A program made the translations under genes and the position numbers. Source: Lycorma delicatula (lineage: Eukaryota; Arthropoda; Insecta; Hemiptera; Fulgoridae). Taken from it: a stretch of DNA of 64,000 bases. This document shows, piece by piece, positions 24,951-38,800 of the stretch; the stretch's first letter is position 1, and every line of letters starts with the position of its first letter. The stretch lies in NCBI RefSeq assembly GCF_047948215.1, contig NC_134456.1:59225029-59289028 (forward strand), read 5' to 3'. Below the pieces are notes generated by a model. The model was not told where the DNA came from. It ran no database searches and saw only the letters and a program-made list of their open reading frames with translations.

Positions 24951-25132
24951 TTAGATAAAAAGTGATTCACGATGTTTAATATGCAATGATGGATGGTGCA
25001 TGTACCGTTGACGAGGTGTTGGTTGTTTTGTAATATTAGCCATTGCACAGCCCATTCCTAATTCCATAGCTCGACATATTGTTTCAAAACAAAACCACGG
25101 CCATGGACAAATATCAGAATGGCTATGAAGAC
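24951..25132 (-). CDS. PRRT3/4-like gene, last coding exon
   Basis: The acceptor GTTATGTTTCAG precedes 25,132. The exon supplies the last two bases of a Gly codon split by a phase-1 intron, then 59 residues to TAA. It holds the membrane segment PWPWFCFETICRAMELGMGC followed by a short basic, His-rich cytoplasmic-type tail ending RESLFI. A possible internal donor (CGGTACAT at about 24,998) could allow another ending, but the stop in frame makes it the natural terminus. Confidence 0.75.
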
Positions 25133-26852
25133 CTGAAACATAACTCATTATTTTTAAAGTGACTAAAAGGTCATCTAATAAACTTAACATATATTTTGAT
25201 AGTTAAAAACAAAAATTTAATTATTATTTAACAAACATTTTTCTCAATAAATGAAAAAATATAGTATAATTTTATCTACCAGTAAAAGTAACAACAATGA
25301 ACAAATGACATTGGATAGGAATTAGAAAAACACTAAAAATGCCAAGTGTACATTCAATTACATTTCAGCATAGTTGTAATTAGTGGCATTATTTATATTG
25401 GTATTCCAAACCAAGTTATTAGAAATAAACATATCCATGGTACAAACTGCATTTTCTTTGTTATTTATTTGATTTTTTTTTACAAATAAATACTGTTTTA
25501 CAAATACACACACCAGTTAAAAGTATACGGTTTTACAAGTCCATGAATACTTTATAAGTAACTTACCATGATAGTAGATAAAAATTATTTTTCAAGTAAC
25601 ATAATAAATAATACTCACCAATCACTAACAGCTACAATCAATAATATATATTATTACTGATATATTTTTAGGTATTATTACTGATATAAATAGAAATGTA
25701 AATTAAATTACAACATAACAGTGAATAATGCAGATCATTTAACTCCAGAAAAACCACTGTATATCCATATTCCACATGTGTATATACATTTATTTATTTA
25801 TACATAATTTATTTTTTTTAAATAAATTCTTTTAAGATAGATAGATATGGTGATGATATTTTTGTAGTTTACAATCCAGTTATATGTAATGAGCAGTTAA
25901 TCATTTTGAACAAATTAAATTCCTACTATAGTGGATTGAAATTTACTTTGAAATTGATAATAAGAAAATAAATTATTTAGATGTTAATATTGAAATTAAT
26001 AATAAAAATAATCAATGTATAACTTCAGTAAATAGGAAACCTACATCTAACAAAACCATTATACACAGATCTTCAAATCACCTATGCTCACACAAAATTA
26101 GTGTGACCATAGAGCAATTAATTATACAAAGTATAATGAAATAAAAACAAATTAAACAAAGAAACAGGTATTATAAAACAAACTGCTGTATATAATAGTT
26201 ACAATAATTCTTAAGTTAACAACATAAACAATAAACAAATGTTAAAAATTAGAAATGATACACATTTAATAACATTAAACAGCACACAAAAAGTTGACAA
26301 TGTATATTTAAAATACATATATACTGATAAAATAGTTGAACATATTGCAAAGGTTTATGATAATAATAAATTTAAACCTGCATACCAGACAAATAACCAC
26401 ATAATAAAACACCTAATAATTAATAAACATCTGATTTATATAATTTGAGTGGTATTTATAAGATTGAATGTGATAATTGTGACCATATTTATATACAAAA
26501 GATCACTAGATCCTTTAAGGCTAGATTCTTGGAACATTTTTAATGTATCTGATCATCTGATTAAGAATAAACATACAATATCTGATATTTGAACAAATTT
26601 AAAAATACTGAAATTGAAAAATATAATATGAATACAAAATAGTAAGGGATTAAGACAGTTTAGAAAGATTCTGGTAGATGTTAATTGATGTGACACTTTT
26701 TTGCACTGTTTTTTAGCACATTTTTTGCAGTGTACTGTAAAATAAATTAGTTCTTGTTATTATTGTTATTGTTGTGGCTCAGTTGGTCCCCAGACACATT
26801 ATAAACACACAGAACATAAATTATAAAGCATTTCACAATTTCATCCAGATAC

Positions 26853-26883
<31 letters not shown>

Positions 26884-29800
26884 ACATAAAAATAAATTTA
26901 ATATGATCAACCTTCAGACAGATATTAGGATGACAGTATTTTGAAAGATGCAATAGCGGGCATCACCATATTTTTTGATAGCGATGTATAATTTAATAAA
27001 TTTCAATCGGTATAGTAGAGTTCAGATAAATGGACAACATGCATATTTGTTTTACTTATTTTAATTTTAATTTTCAATTTTAATTTGATTTTATACCTTG
27101 ATATATTTTTACTTATATAAATTTTTAATGATAATTTTAATTAATTTTTCATATTTTTAAATTTTGTTTTATTTTTTCCTTTAACTGAATAAAAGTTTAA
27201 ATTCTTAAAATAAAAAGATTAAAGATTTTAAATTTCAAATAAAATAAATAAATGCAGAAGTTATTATATTTTATGAAGTTTGTGATGTAATTTGAAATGA
27301 ATATATAAATATGTAATGGACTGAATGTGATAATCGTGACCATATTTATATAGGAAAGACCACTAGATCCTTTAAGGCTAGAATCTTGGAACATTTTTAA
27401 TGTATCTGATCATCTGATTAAGAACAAACATACAGTATCGATATTAAAACAAATTCTAATAGTCATTCATTATTTATTCTGTACTTTGGTTGATATAATA
27501 AGTTAAAATAAAACGTTACACACACACAATTTATTGCATTGCAAAGCCACAACTATTTTGAATATAATATATATGATAATAATATAGCACTGTAAAATGA
27601 TATTTACCGTACGGGCCATATAACCTGAAAAGATTAGCAAGGCAGAGAAGAAGACCGGTAAAAGCTGTAGCATATGTTACTCTAAGTACAGATTCCACCT
27701 GTTGCTTACGACTGGCAGGTGTAGCCTGTGGAGCTGAATGGGCCAAACCACTGTCGCTGTGTGCAGCAGCACGATTTACATAAGCAATGTGATTCAAAAT
27801 TGTGTGTAGTGTCAAATCTGGACCTGCTCCCTATAAAGAGTAAATAAATACATGGTTAATAAAATAATATTCGATATTAAGCTTAAAAATCTTAATTTTA
27901 ATTTCAAAACATTAATTTCACTTTATTTATACTGTTATTTTAAGAAACATATTCATAAAAAAAAGAAGCCCAATTTGTCATTTATTAAGTCTTGTTAATA
28001 ATCTGCAAACGAACAGTGCAAACTTTCTTATCCATATTAATAAAAATTAAAAAACTCCCTATACAGTGAAATTTTTTATAGTTTTAGTTTTCATTTTGTC
28101 TTATTATATAAGATGATTTCAATTATTTTTGGAATGACAGATTGTTTTTTAGTCATAATTTTCAGATATCTCATTAATTTTGTTTTTAATTGGTGAATTT
28201 ACTGAAATAAAAATTAGGCAGAACTACTTCAGCTAGAACTAGAAGTTAAGAAATATTTTTTATTTAAGTTTTATGATAATCTTCATTTTTATTAATTATG
28301 ATAATTCTTATTATAATTAATTATCCTATTAATTGTTAAAAGATCCTCATTACTAAAGGTTTTACCTGACATAACTACAAGTAGTTTTTATCAGTCAGTT
28401 AATGAAATATATAAATATTCCATTTATTTATATTGCAGTTTACATTTTAGCTAATATGTTGTATTAGATGTTAACTAAATTTTAATAAAATATAACGTTA
28501 TATTGATATTTATATTAATATTATCTTGACTAAGATATATAGCCAGATCACCTTACAATCTAATTATTCTCCAATACTTGAAACTTTTAAAGGAGAACAA
28601 TTCTGAAAATTAATGGTGTGAAGTAAGAATGGAATTTCATTCAGTGATAGCCACATCTAATAAATCAAGTAACGAATATATTTAATCTATCAGTTAAACT
28701 GCCCAGGTTCAGTTACACTACATGCTATAGACAGTATTATTTTTTACCATTACTTAGATAAATTAATATTCACAAATAACCAAATAATTGAATGACTGCA
28801 TATTCTATACATACCATATTTAAGCGTATAATATGCTTAAATATATTTTTATCATTTAAGATTAACTTTAATTAAAGTTACTCATACAAAACAAAAAATA
28901 ATTAAGCAATAAGAAAATGAGACCTTCTCATAACTAAATCTCATATACATATAACTTAATTGTAACATACTGCTAATGGCATTGCTTGGTCCACTGGCTG
29001 GGTTTGCTGAGGAAGCAGTGAAGTACTTGCAGTTGGTTGATCTTCATCATCACTTAATGGATCTGCTGTTTTCTTCATTTTAAAACTAATCTTTGTCTGT
29101 AAAAATGAGAACATACATACATGTATTTTCTCCGTATAATTCTTAAAACTAAGTTTAAGATAGGTAATTTAAATATATCTGTCATGTTACATTACAAGGT
29201 AAATTAAACACCATAATTCACCAGAATTTTATTTTGTTTTATATTAACTAGAAAGTTATTTTATTGTATCCTTTATCATGTTCTTCTAATCCATAAAGAG
29301 TTTCTGAAAAAAACAGGAAAAGTGGTATTAAATCTATGCAAAATATCAAACAAACAGTTTCCTGCTAACACAAAGCTACCTAGAATATTAGTCATTGATT
29401 TTCAAGATTAATGCATATATATATATATATATATATTATTTATCTAACATTTTAATGAAAACATACCTTATTAAGAACATCTCTGGCAACACCAGAAGTA
29501 GTTGTTGTTTGTTCATTATGTTGAGCACTTCTCCAACTCAGATTTTTCTTTATTCGTACTGATTGTGTTGCTGTTGGTTGTTCACAACTAGTGGGTGTGG
29601 ATGGTTCTGGGTTAGTAATTGTGCTAATATTAGTACTGTTAGCATTGTCACATGATGATTTGTTTGGTGATTCTGATGGACTGACTGATGATGATGGTAT
29701 TAATGAGTAACTGCTTTCTGTAACAAATACATATTTATATGAAATCTGAATTAATGACATGAAATCACAATTAATTCCTTCAAATGTAAGTTAATCTTTC

Positions 29801-32800
29801 AATACATTGAAGGCAGTGTCTGCAATTGTTTTAAATCGCAGCACGTTTAACAAAATAAAAAATTACAGTTAACTATGAGTAAAACATAAATTCCATAAAA
29901 AACAAACTAAATTTTTCATTTCATTTTCTAATCAAATTTATTTAACATCCTTCAGTTAACCAATTAATGATACAACTTTATGTATGATATGAACTAGTTT
30001 TAAAAGACTTTTATTCCAAAAAACTTCATGACAAGAGTTGATGTAACTGACTGTTAACTGACCAAACAGCTATATGCTGGTTATTGCTAGCTCTTTATGC
30101 TCATTATCATAAAAAAATTTAATTCTCTGTAATAGGTAACTGCTTGTTCTGAATGAATAGATGAAAAATAAAAAAATAAAGGTTTGGGTGTGGATGTGTG
30201 TATGCATGTGTGTGTACATGTGTATGTTAAATTAACTACCACAACCCTCAAATACATTTCTCAATTCTAACATCATCTTCAGTCGTTGTTTTTGTTATAA
30301 TTCACACATAAATTATTACAGTAATAAAATGTTATTAAATAATAAAGAAAAAAATCTCTGTATCTGAAATTAACTGATTGGCTTGTAAGTACAGAATTTT
30401 AATATCATGCAGTTGATTTCAAGTTAGCCAATTTTCATAAATACTAGAATTAATGTTAAGAATATTTTATAAAAGGTTTTACTGAAGCAATTTCACTTCT
30501 AATTTAATGTTATTTTTCTATGAAACCAACATTTAATAAATGTTTATTCTCCCAGCTGACCATAAAAATTATATATATAATCCAATTTGATCCACCTAAG
30601 TACATAAATTAAAAAGAAAGTAAAATGACACATACCTTATTTTTTCATAACCTTTACAGGTTTTGCTTTCATGGCAACCCACATCTTAAAAAGATGTAAT
30701 TTTTGTTTTTTAAATGTGATTTTTAATATGTTGTTATCAAACTATATATTAAACTTAAAAGACAATTAAAATATATATAAAAATGTTTTGATAATATATG
30801 AAATTCCTTTACTTAATGTCTTTTCTTATGAAATTAAAATTGAAAATTAAGAATTAAAATATATTTTTTTTTTTAAATCACAATTTAAAACTTTTTTTAA
30901 AAATATATAAAAAATTTAATTACAGAAATTAAAAACTACATATATAAAATAAGATGTCAGAATTGATAAAATTAAAATAAATAAATACTATAAAATATGC
31001 TATGGGTCTTTGCTAACCAATGTTACAGTACTATAAGGTTTTAAATTAAATTGGACTTATGTACTATCATTATTTTTACCTGAATAAGTGCTGCCATCTA
31101 CTGCAGCCCTTATAAGTGCGTCATCTTCATATTCTGTTTACAAGTTGATCAAACTGAATTTCCTCTTATATATAAACATATTATATTTCTCTAAAATGTT
31201 TAAACTTTTCTTTTTTTTCTTTTGGAGTTTTAGGGGCATTGACTGCTATGGTCATTAGCCCCTTCCACAACAAAAAAGAAAAAGATTCTATTTCCTTCCA
31301 GTTCAAAACAACTGTAGCGACATAATCAATTTACAAAATATCTTTGCTCCCCTGACATAGTAAACAACTAGTCTTGTCAAAAAAGAGCATCCAAAAAAAA
31401 AGATTTGTCAATGGTTATTGATAACCCCCAAAAAACACAACATGACAAGGGTGTAAAGGCCCTTGTCATTTTAAAATATGTCTAGCCATTTCTTACGAAA
31501 TTTAGTCAAAAACTTTCAAACGAAACTTGTCAGTGATGTAAATTAAAATGTACATCAATAAAATCTATTAATAGAAAACAAAATAAGAGGGCCCTTGCCA
31601 TATAACATCACACGCAAAACACATACATAATCTCAAATACCTATATTAATTAAATATTAAAATTTTATTTATTTTTAAAAATCTCAATCTAGATATTTGT
31701 TCTTTCGCTTTCTGAAATTTATCGCCTTTGTTTTCCTTTAGGCCATCCTTTTTTCTTACTCTTCATTTTCCTGAAGGCCTCGATGTCAAAATCTACTGTG
31801 TCCGATAACATCGATCCGTCAGTTCCTCTGGTGGAAAACGCGGAGGATCTCCTGCTGCCGGTATTATTGGATGACACCGGCTCCGCTGGCGCAGCCAGAA
31901 GAGCACATCACAGTCAAGACTGGATGTGCTCACTGCAAGAACGTAGGGGACGATCGAATGTCTTGCCCTCTCAGCTAAATGCCTCTGTGATTTCGGAGGC
32001 TCCATTTTAGCTTTCTCGAATCTTCCTTCTCTAAAATAGGTATTTCTATTTTCGCGGGTCCCGGAGTTGGATTTGTTCAATCTGAACTTTGGTTTTAATT
32101 TGTTTTGGACTTCGGGGTGCCTTAGAATTATTTGTACGCTCATTTTTCGATGAACTTTCAACGCTGTTGCTTTGGCAGGTCTACTTTTGTTTTGTACGAC
32201 TTTGGGCTGCTATCCCTAAAGTATCGATTCCTTAATTTCTGGTTAATAATTTTTTTCCACAACCTGTGCATAAGTCGTGGTCTTTGGCGTTCTGCTATGC
32301 ACGATTTTCCTGGCTTCGAAATAACTGACCTTTTGTACGGTCTTTACTTCCTGTATTGCAATTTCCTCCTTATATTTTGGACAATTCCTTGATTGTGCGC
32401 TATGGTGTCCATTACAATTTACACAAATCGGTGGGTCCCTGCACAGATCATCCGGTGCAAGGGGTTGTCACACGTGCAGATCTGTTTCCTCGTGCATCTC
32501 GTAGCAGTGTGTCCGAATCTTTGATTTCCGAAACACCGCAATGGTGTTGGGATGAACGACGCACTTCAAGCCTATGAAATCCTGCCTTAATTTTCTCTCG
32601 ACATTTAGGTCTGTTAAAGGTTAACACGTGTGACGCGGAGGGTAAAACTTCTCCGTTTCATCGAGTGTTTAGCCGTCGACACGCAATGACTCCTTATCCC
32701 TAAAGTTCCTCAACAATTTCATCCTCCGTGCAGTTAAGCAAATCTCTGCACACAACTCCTTTAGAGGTATTTAGAGTACCGTGTGGTACAACCTCGATAA

Positions 32801-35800
32801 GTCCAATCTTCTTTGCTTTTAATAACCGAGAAGATGTCGTTAACGGTTTCTACAAATAATCCCATCGCAGTTTTCCTTGTATCTTTAACCGGTCCTCCAG
32901 CTGCTTCGGTGATGCAAGATCTGTCATGAAGGGACTGATTTTAGAAAAGTCATTATCCTTTTTCTTTATTATTAAATACTTAGAAGTAGGTCCTATGCTC
33001 TTAGGTCGAAACATGGTTCGATCCTTCCATTCTAGAACTAAAAATTCCTCCTTATCGCTAAACTCAACGCTTTTCCTCATCTTTGCAACCGAAGAAAGAG
33101 GTTCTCCAGACCAAGGGTTTTTACGTGGACCCTCTGCCACGGAAGTTGTGGAAGCTGTTGTTTCCATAATCCTATAAGTCGTTAGTCAAAATGTCACAAG
33201 GCGCGGGCAGAGAGACGGTTGGGTGTGCCCCGGATCAATGATCCTGCCTGGGTTCCCCCAGGCAGCCGCCTCCCACAAATTTAACCCGAGCCGGGGAGTA
33301 AGGTACAGCCTGACCCACGATACCGACATCCCAGGGCTCGCACGTAGCAGTAAGAGCTTCGACACCCTTACCCATGGGACAATCCCTCCCAAAGGCCGAA
33401 GTGACTGACTCATACTGATTCCAAACTCGACTCAATCTCTAGTGATATACTTGGTCCGGCTGAAGCACTCTTACTGTTTTTTATGCCCTCTGGGCTTTTG
33501 GAGGTTCCGTAGGTGCCAGTTCAGTAACTTCTACGTACGGTACTTTCTCTATTATTATTTGCAACTCCATCGGATTACTTCCACGCTTTTTTCTGCGCCC
33601 TTGCCACACCCTCCCTCGCCTTATGGCTGGTCGAAGGAGTAATGGATTTGGCTTTATCAGATGTTACTCTGTCCTTATACAAATTAGTTGGTGGCCTCAT
33701 GATCACGGGTTTTGTTGTTTCTTTCCGTGGAAGGCGTTCCATTCCATCGTCCATGTGCGTATGAGTTTTCACAGGAGAAGCTATTTCCATTCGCTGACCA
33801 GATTCCAACTCTATGTCGATGATTCTTTCTATCATATTCGCAAGGCTTGGTGCAAGCGTGGAAAACAGCTGCTCTTTGTTAACTTTCGATGACGAAGGGG
33901 TAGTAGCTGCTTCAGCATATGTCGTTGTTCGTCGAGGAGTTCTATTACTAACGATTTTCCTCGCTTCGGGGTAACGTATTTTCTGCAACGTCTTGACTTC
34001 CTGAATTACCGTCTCCAATTTATATACAGGGCAGTTTCTTGAACGACTATTATGATGCCCTTTGCAGTTAATGCAAACAGGGGGACCATTACACGGATCG
34101 CCTTCATGAGTTTCAACTCCGCACAGACAGATTTCTTGTCTTACACATCTAACTGGTGTGTACGAAACATTTGAAACATCGCATAGGTTGCGGGATAAAT
34201 GCATGCACACCAGACGATGAATTCCAGCACGTACTCTTTCAGACAATTTCGGTCGATTGAAGGTTAACACAGGGACGCTGAAGGAAGAACTTCTCCATTT
34301 CTCCTCATGGTCAACCTGCGGCAATGAATTACACCTTGATTCGACATCTCCTGTACTATTTCCTCTTCTGTGCAATTAAGAAGGTCACGGCAAGCAATGA
34401 CTCCTTTCGACGAGTTAAGTGTACTGTATGGTTGAACAGACACAGGGAATTCACCGATCTTCTTTATAGCTTGAACCTTTAAGCTTTGATTATCATTTAC
34501 GGTTTCAACGTACAAACCGTTATAAGTCTTACAAATCTCCTTAACAGGACCACCAGCACAATTTGTGATTTCTCGGGCAATCAAGAATGGACTGACTTTC
34601 TAGAAGTTTCCATTCTCTCTCGTTATCACTATACGCCTAGGTTTGCGCGCATTTGCTGCTGAACAGAACTTTACGCAAATGTTTTTTAATTCTGTCAGTG
34701 TCTTTCTTTATCTTATCAGATTCCCTGCTGCGTTTCCGCTTTGCTTCTGGGGATGTTTCTAAACGAGGATATTTACGTGCACCCTCTATCACGTTGGTTT
34801 GTTCAAGGTGTTCCAGACGAGTTTGGAACACCTTGAGAGAGTTAGAGTTGTTAGAGTTTGTTCAACTGAAAAGTTGAACCTTCTGTAGCAAGGCTAGCCG
34901 CCGGTGTACACCCCCACTCCAGGGCTATATGTCCGGCATATGTCCTGGCAGAGAGCGGATGCGCAATCTCTGCTCTGACTACAGACTCCTACACACCGAA
35001 GCTTTCAGAACTCCCATGCATCGGCATACATGGGCACCTTCATTACATGCTTGCCATCGCAAGGGTCATGTGGACAACGGAAGAGTCTCCGTTACACCTG
35101 CAATAACACGACCCTGGCCGCCACATCGCCAGCTCTAAGTCTGCTATAAGTCTATATCCAAATCATTTAATTACCTATGATCTGCAGGTGGCCAAAAATC
35201 CAATCTATCTTAGTGACCTGAAGGTGGAAGACAGATCAAACAAAAGAAACGCATTCCGAGGAAAATACTCGGTGCCCCGTTAGCCAACTGTATGTAATGT
35301 ACGTATGTACAGCTGTTGCCGCCCTGGATATGAAACGTAGGTGTTGTGTGCCGGACATGGGTATTATCTACCTCAGGGCGTCGTCGTCTAATTTTTATAG
35401 TGTCTAATATTCTAATATGTTCAAGATATCTGGTTTTAAAATATCTACTAGTTTTACCTATATAAATGTTGTATTACCTATCTAATATTGCTCATCACCT
35501 CATAAACATTCTATTTTTAGAATTCAAACCAATTTGGAATTATTGGAAATTAAGAAATATGATACAAATAATAATAATAAAAGTTTAGATATTTTGGAGA
35601 AATATTATATTTATAAATACAGAGAGTAAATTCAACTTGATCAACTTGCAAACAGAATATGAAGGTGACACACTTATAAGGTTTCCAGTAGATAGCAGCA
35701 CTTATTCAGGTAAAAATAATGATAATGCATAAATCCAGTTTAATTTAAATTCATACAGTAATATAACATTGGCTAGCCAAGACCTATGGCATATTTTATC

Positions 35801-38800
35801 CTATTTATTTATTTTAATTTTAATTTTATCAATTCTGACATCATATTTTATATGTGTAGTTTTAAATTTTGATAATTACATTTTTTAAGTATTTTTAAAA
35901 AAGTTTTTAATTGTGGTTTTTAAAACTCCTTTTTATTTTTATTTTTAATTTTCAATTTTAATTTGATAAAAAAAAGAAAATAAATTTAATATATTATCAA
36001 AAAAAATTTATATAAATTTTAATTGTCTTTGAGTTTAATATGTAATTTGATATAATAATTTAAAAAACTAAAATTACAACTGAAGATGTGGGCTGTCACG
36101 AAAGCGCTATTGTAAAGGTAATGAAAAATAATGTGTCATCTTAATTACTTTTTAATCTCTGTACGTAGGTGGATCAAGTTGGATTATATATACAATATAT
36201 ATTAGTACAGATGGATATGGGTTTTGAAAAGATTGACTTTAGAAAAAAAATTTAGGTATTTAATCACAATTGAACAAGTTAGAAACAATTTAAAAAATTA
36301 CGTATACTGTATATAAGTTGTTCAACTGTGATAAATTTGCATTTCCCTTCCAAAGATCGATAAAATACTTTTTAATTCAAATTTGCAGTTCAATTTCAGT
36401 TCTTCTTTTAGCCCGTTCTTACATAAGGTGATAAATATTACATCAAAAGGTAAATATATTTAAAACATTATTTAATTAAGTCAAAATAATAAAAATATTA
36501 ATTAAATACATTTTTTTTAAAAACATGAAAAATTTTAATTAGAAATGAGTTTATATAATCGAAAAAATAAGCTAAAAAACAAAAAAAAAATGCTGTCTCC
36601 GTGACAGTGATAGCAATCTCGGCCTTTCATTCAGAGATCCCAAATTCAAGTCCTAGTCAAGCATACATATAGCATTCATATGTTAAAAAATGTCCATTTC
36701 GATATTCCTATATACAAGCTTCTGTAGTGAATAATACATCAGGCAAAAAAAGAAATTAAAATGAACATTTTTTCAAAAGAAATAAAAATAAATTTTATAT
36801 TGAAAAAATAATTTAAATAATAAATAGGTGATAAATAAATTTAAATATAATAATTCTCTTAATAGTTTGATGAGTGCCGAAAACTTGTTTTACTTTATTT
36901 TTACTTAAGAGTCTATAAATATATATATTTTATTTAGGTTTAAATACGTTAATAAAGTAGTATATTTTATTTTAAATAACTTACAAATTTTTTTAAGGAA
37001 GAGGAGAGTTTTTTTAGCCTCCGGAACCACCGTCAGGTATTGCTTCAGAGGATGAAATGTAATGACAATTTTCTAGCGTGTTAAAATGCCATGCCTGACC
37101 GGGATTCAAACCCGGGACCTTCGGATGAAAGACCGAGACGCTACCACTCGTTTTTTTTTTTTTTTTTGTAATATTAGTTCAAAAGCAAAAACACAAACAA
37201 ACAAAGCAAACGTAATGAAAACAATGATTCTCGGGTACCATAATTGTATTCATATAATGATACTTTACTTTTTCTTTTTTTTTTCTTAAATGCATTAAAT
37301 ATATTATTTTTAACTTTTTTTTAAAATAAAATAAATGTTGCAAAGTTCTGCGCGAGAAGACCGAGTTTTCGTTTCCGACGCCTTCACTATTTCGCAAACA
37401 GAAACGAACTGATTTTGAGAGTACAACGCGTTGCATACGTTCGATTAACGAGTAGATCCTAAACAAAAGCATCTTAAGTTTATTCTCACTCACCACTGTG
37501 AATCGCTAGTTAAGAGCGTATGAAAAATACATCAATACAAAGTCCTCAATTAACCTCCAGTAACCTCAATTTGGGGTTGTGTTGTCTATTGTAGACCTTA
37601 AATTAAGCGTAGCTGAAAAACGACTAAACCACTCTTCATCAAATTTTCACATTCACAATTTCAGGTACACTACTACAGCATACCTAAATTTCAAAGAAAT
37701 TGATCCAGTAATTTTGAGCATTTTATTATTATTTTAATATTTCCACAAATTTTATTCATAGGTATATATACATATATATACATTCTATTAAATAAACAAC
37801 CTACAGGTATGTAATATCTGAAGGTGAGTCAGTAGTACGCTATGGCATCCCCTCCACTGCTCTTCAGTGGACATCACTCGGCGTCTTCTCATACCAGCAG
37901 CCAAAGTAGTGTATTCCAAAAGTGATCAATTAATTTGCATTGACTTGCACAGTATCTAACTATGACGTCACTAATTATGACGTGATTCATTATTATAAAT
38001 TAAATTAAACTATTTATTCCTAATATTTTGTTCAAGATGTATACGAGGTATATGTTGTTTTTTTGCAAGAATGTTAAACTAAGGTTTTATTATAAATAAA
38101 CAGAAACAATGATGTAATACAAAAGTGTATGACATGAGTTGTTTATTTATAGGCTATAATGTTATGATTTTCTTTGATGTGGCGTAGTTATTTACGAAAA
38201 TTATTTCTAAATAGCACGTACCCACCAATAATCAATATTCTTTTGAGCTTTGTATGACGACATAACAGCAAAATAAAAATATTAAATTGTATAAAAAAAT
38301 ACATAAATAAATTGTTAAAGAAACGTGAATAAAGGTAATATAATTATAATCATTATTAAATTTATTATTAAAAAAAAGTGTGAATATTACAGAGATAAGT
38401 TCGTACTGTAATAAATATTAAATTAATTTAATTAACTGAAACGTTAATTCGTACTATATTTTATAAACGTAAAACATAAAATTACAAAATAATTTGTTAT
38501 AGTAGCGCAAATAAATACAGTACAATAAATAAATAGATGAAATAAATAATTAATAATTAAACGAAAATCTAAATAAATAATAGCAAAAATAAATGAATAT
38601 GGTAGAATAAACAATAATAAAAATATGAAAATAATAATAAATACAAGTCTGAATCATTTGGAGATCTTATTTTTGTAGCAATCAGTAACACATGTTCCGC
38701 ATGCCGGGTTAGAGGAGTGGTGTTGATGAGGCAAGTAGAGGCAATTTGTAGGGAGGACCCGCCTTCAGATTTTACATACACTACAGCGTACAGAGTACAG

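Noticed and set aside
33223..33435. Overlapping short frames on both strands
   Set aside because: Located in GC-rich LINE-derived non-coding sequence between the two ORF1 relics.
37080..37150. tRNA-like sequence on the minus strand
   Set aside because: Head of a family A SINE, for the same reason.
38569..38781. 70-codon minus-strand frame in a GC-richer patch
   Set aside because: No splice borders or recognisable domain; the end is simple AT-rich sequence.
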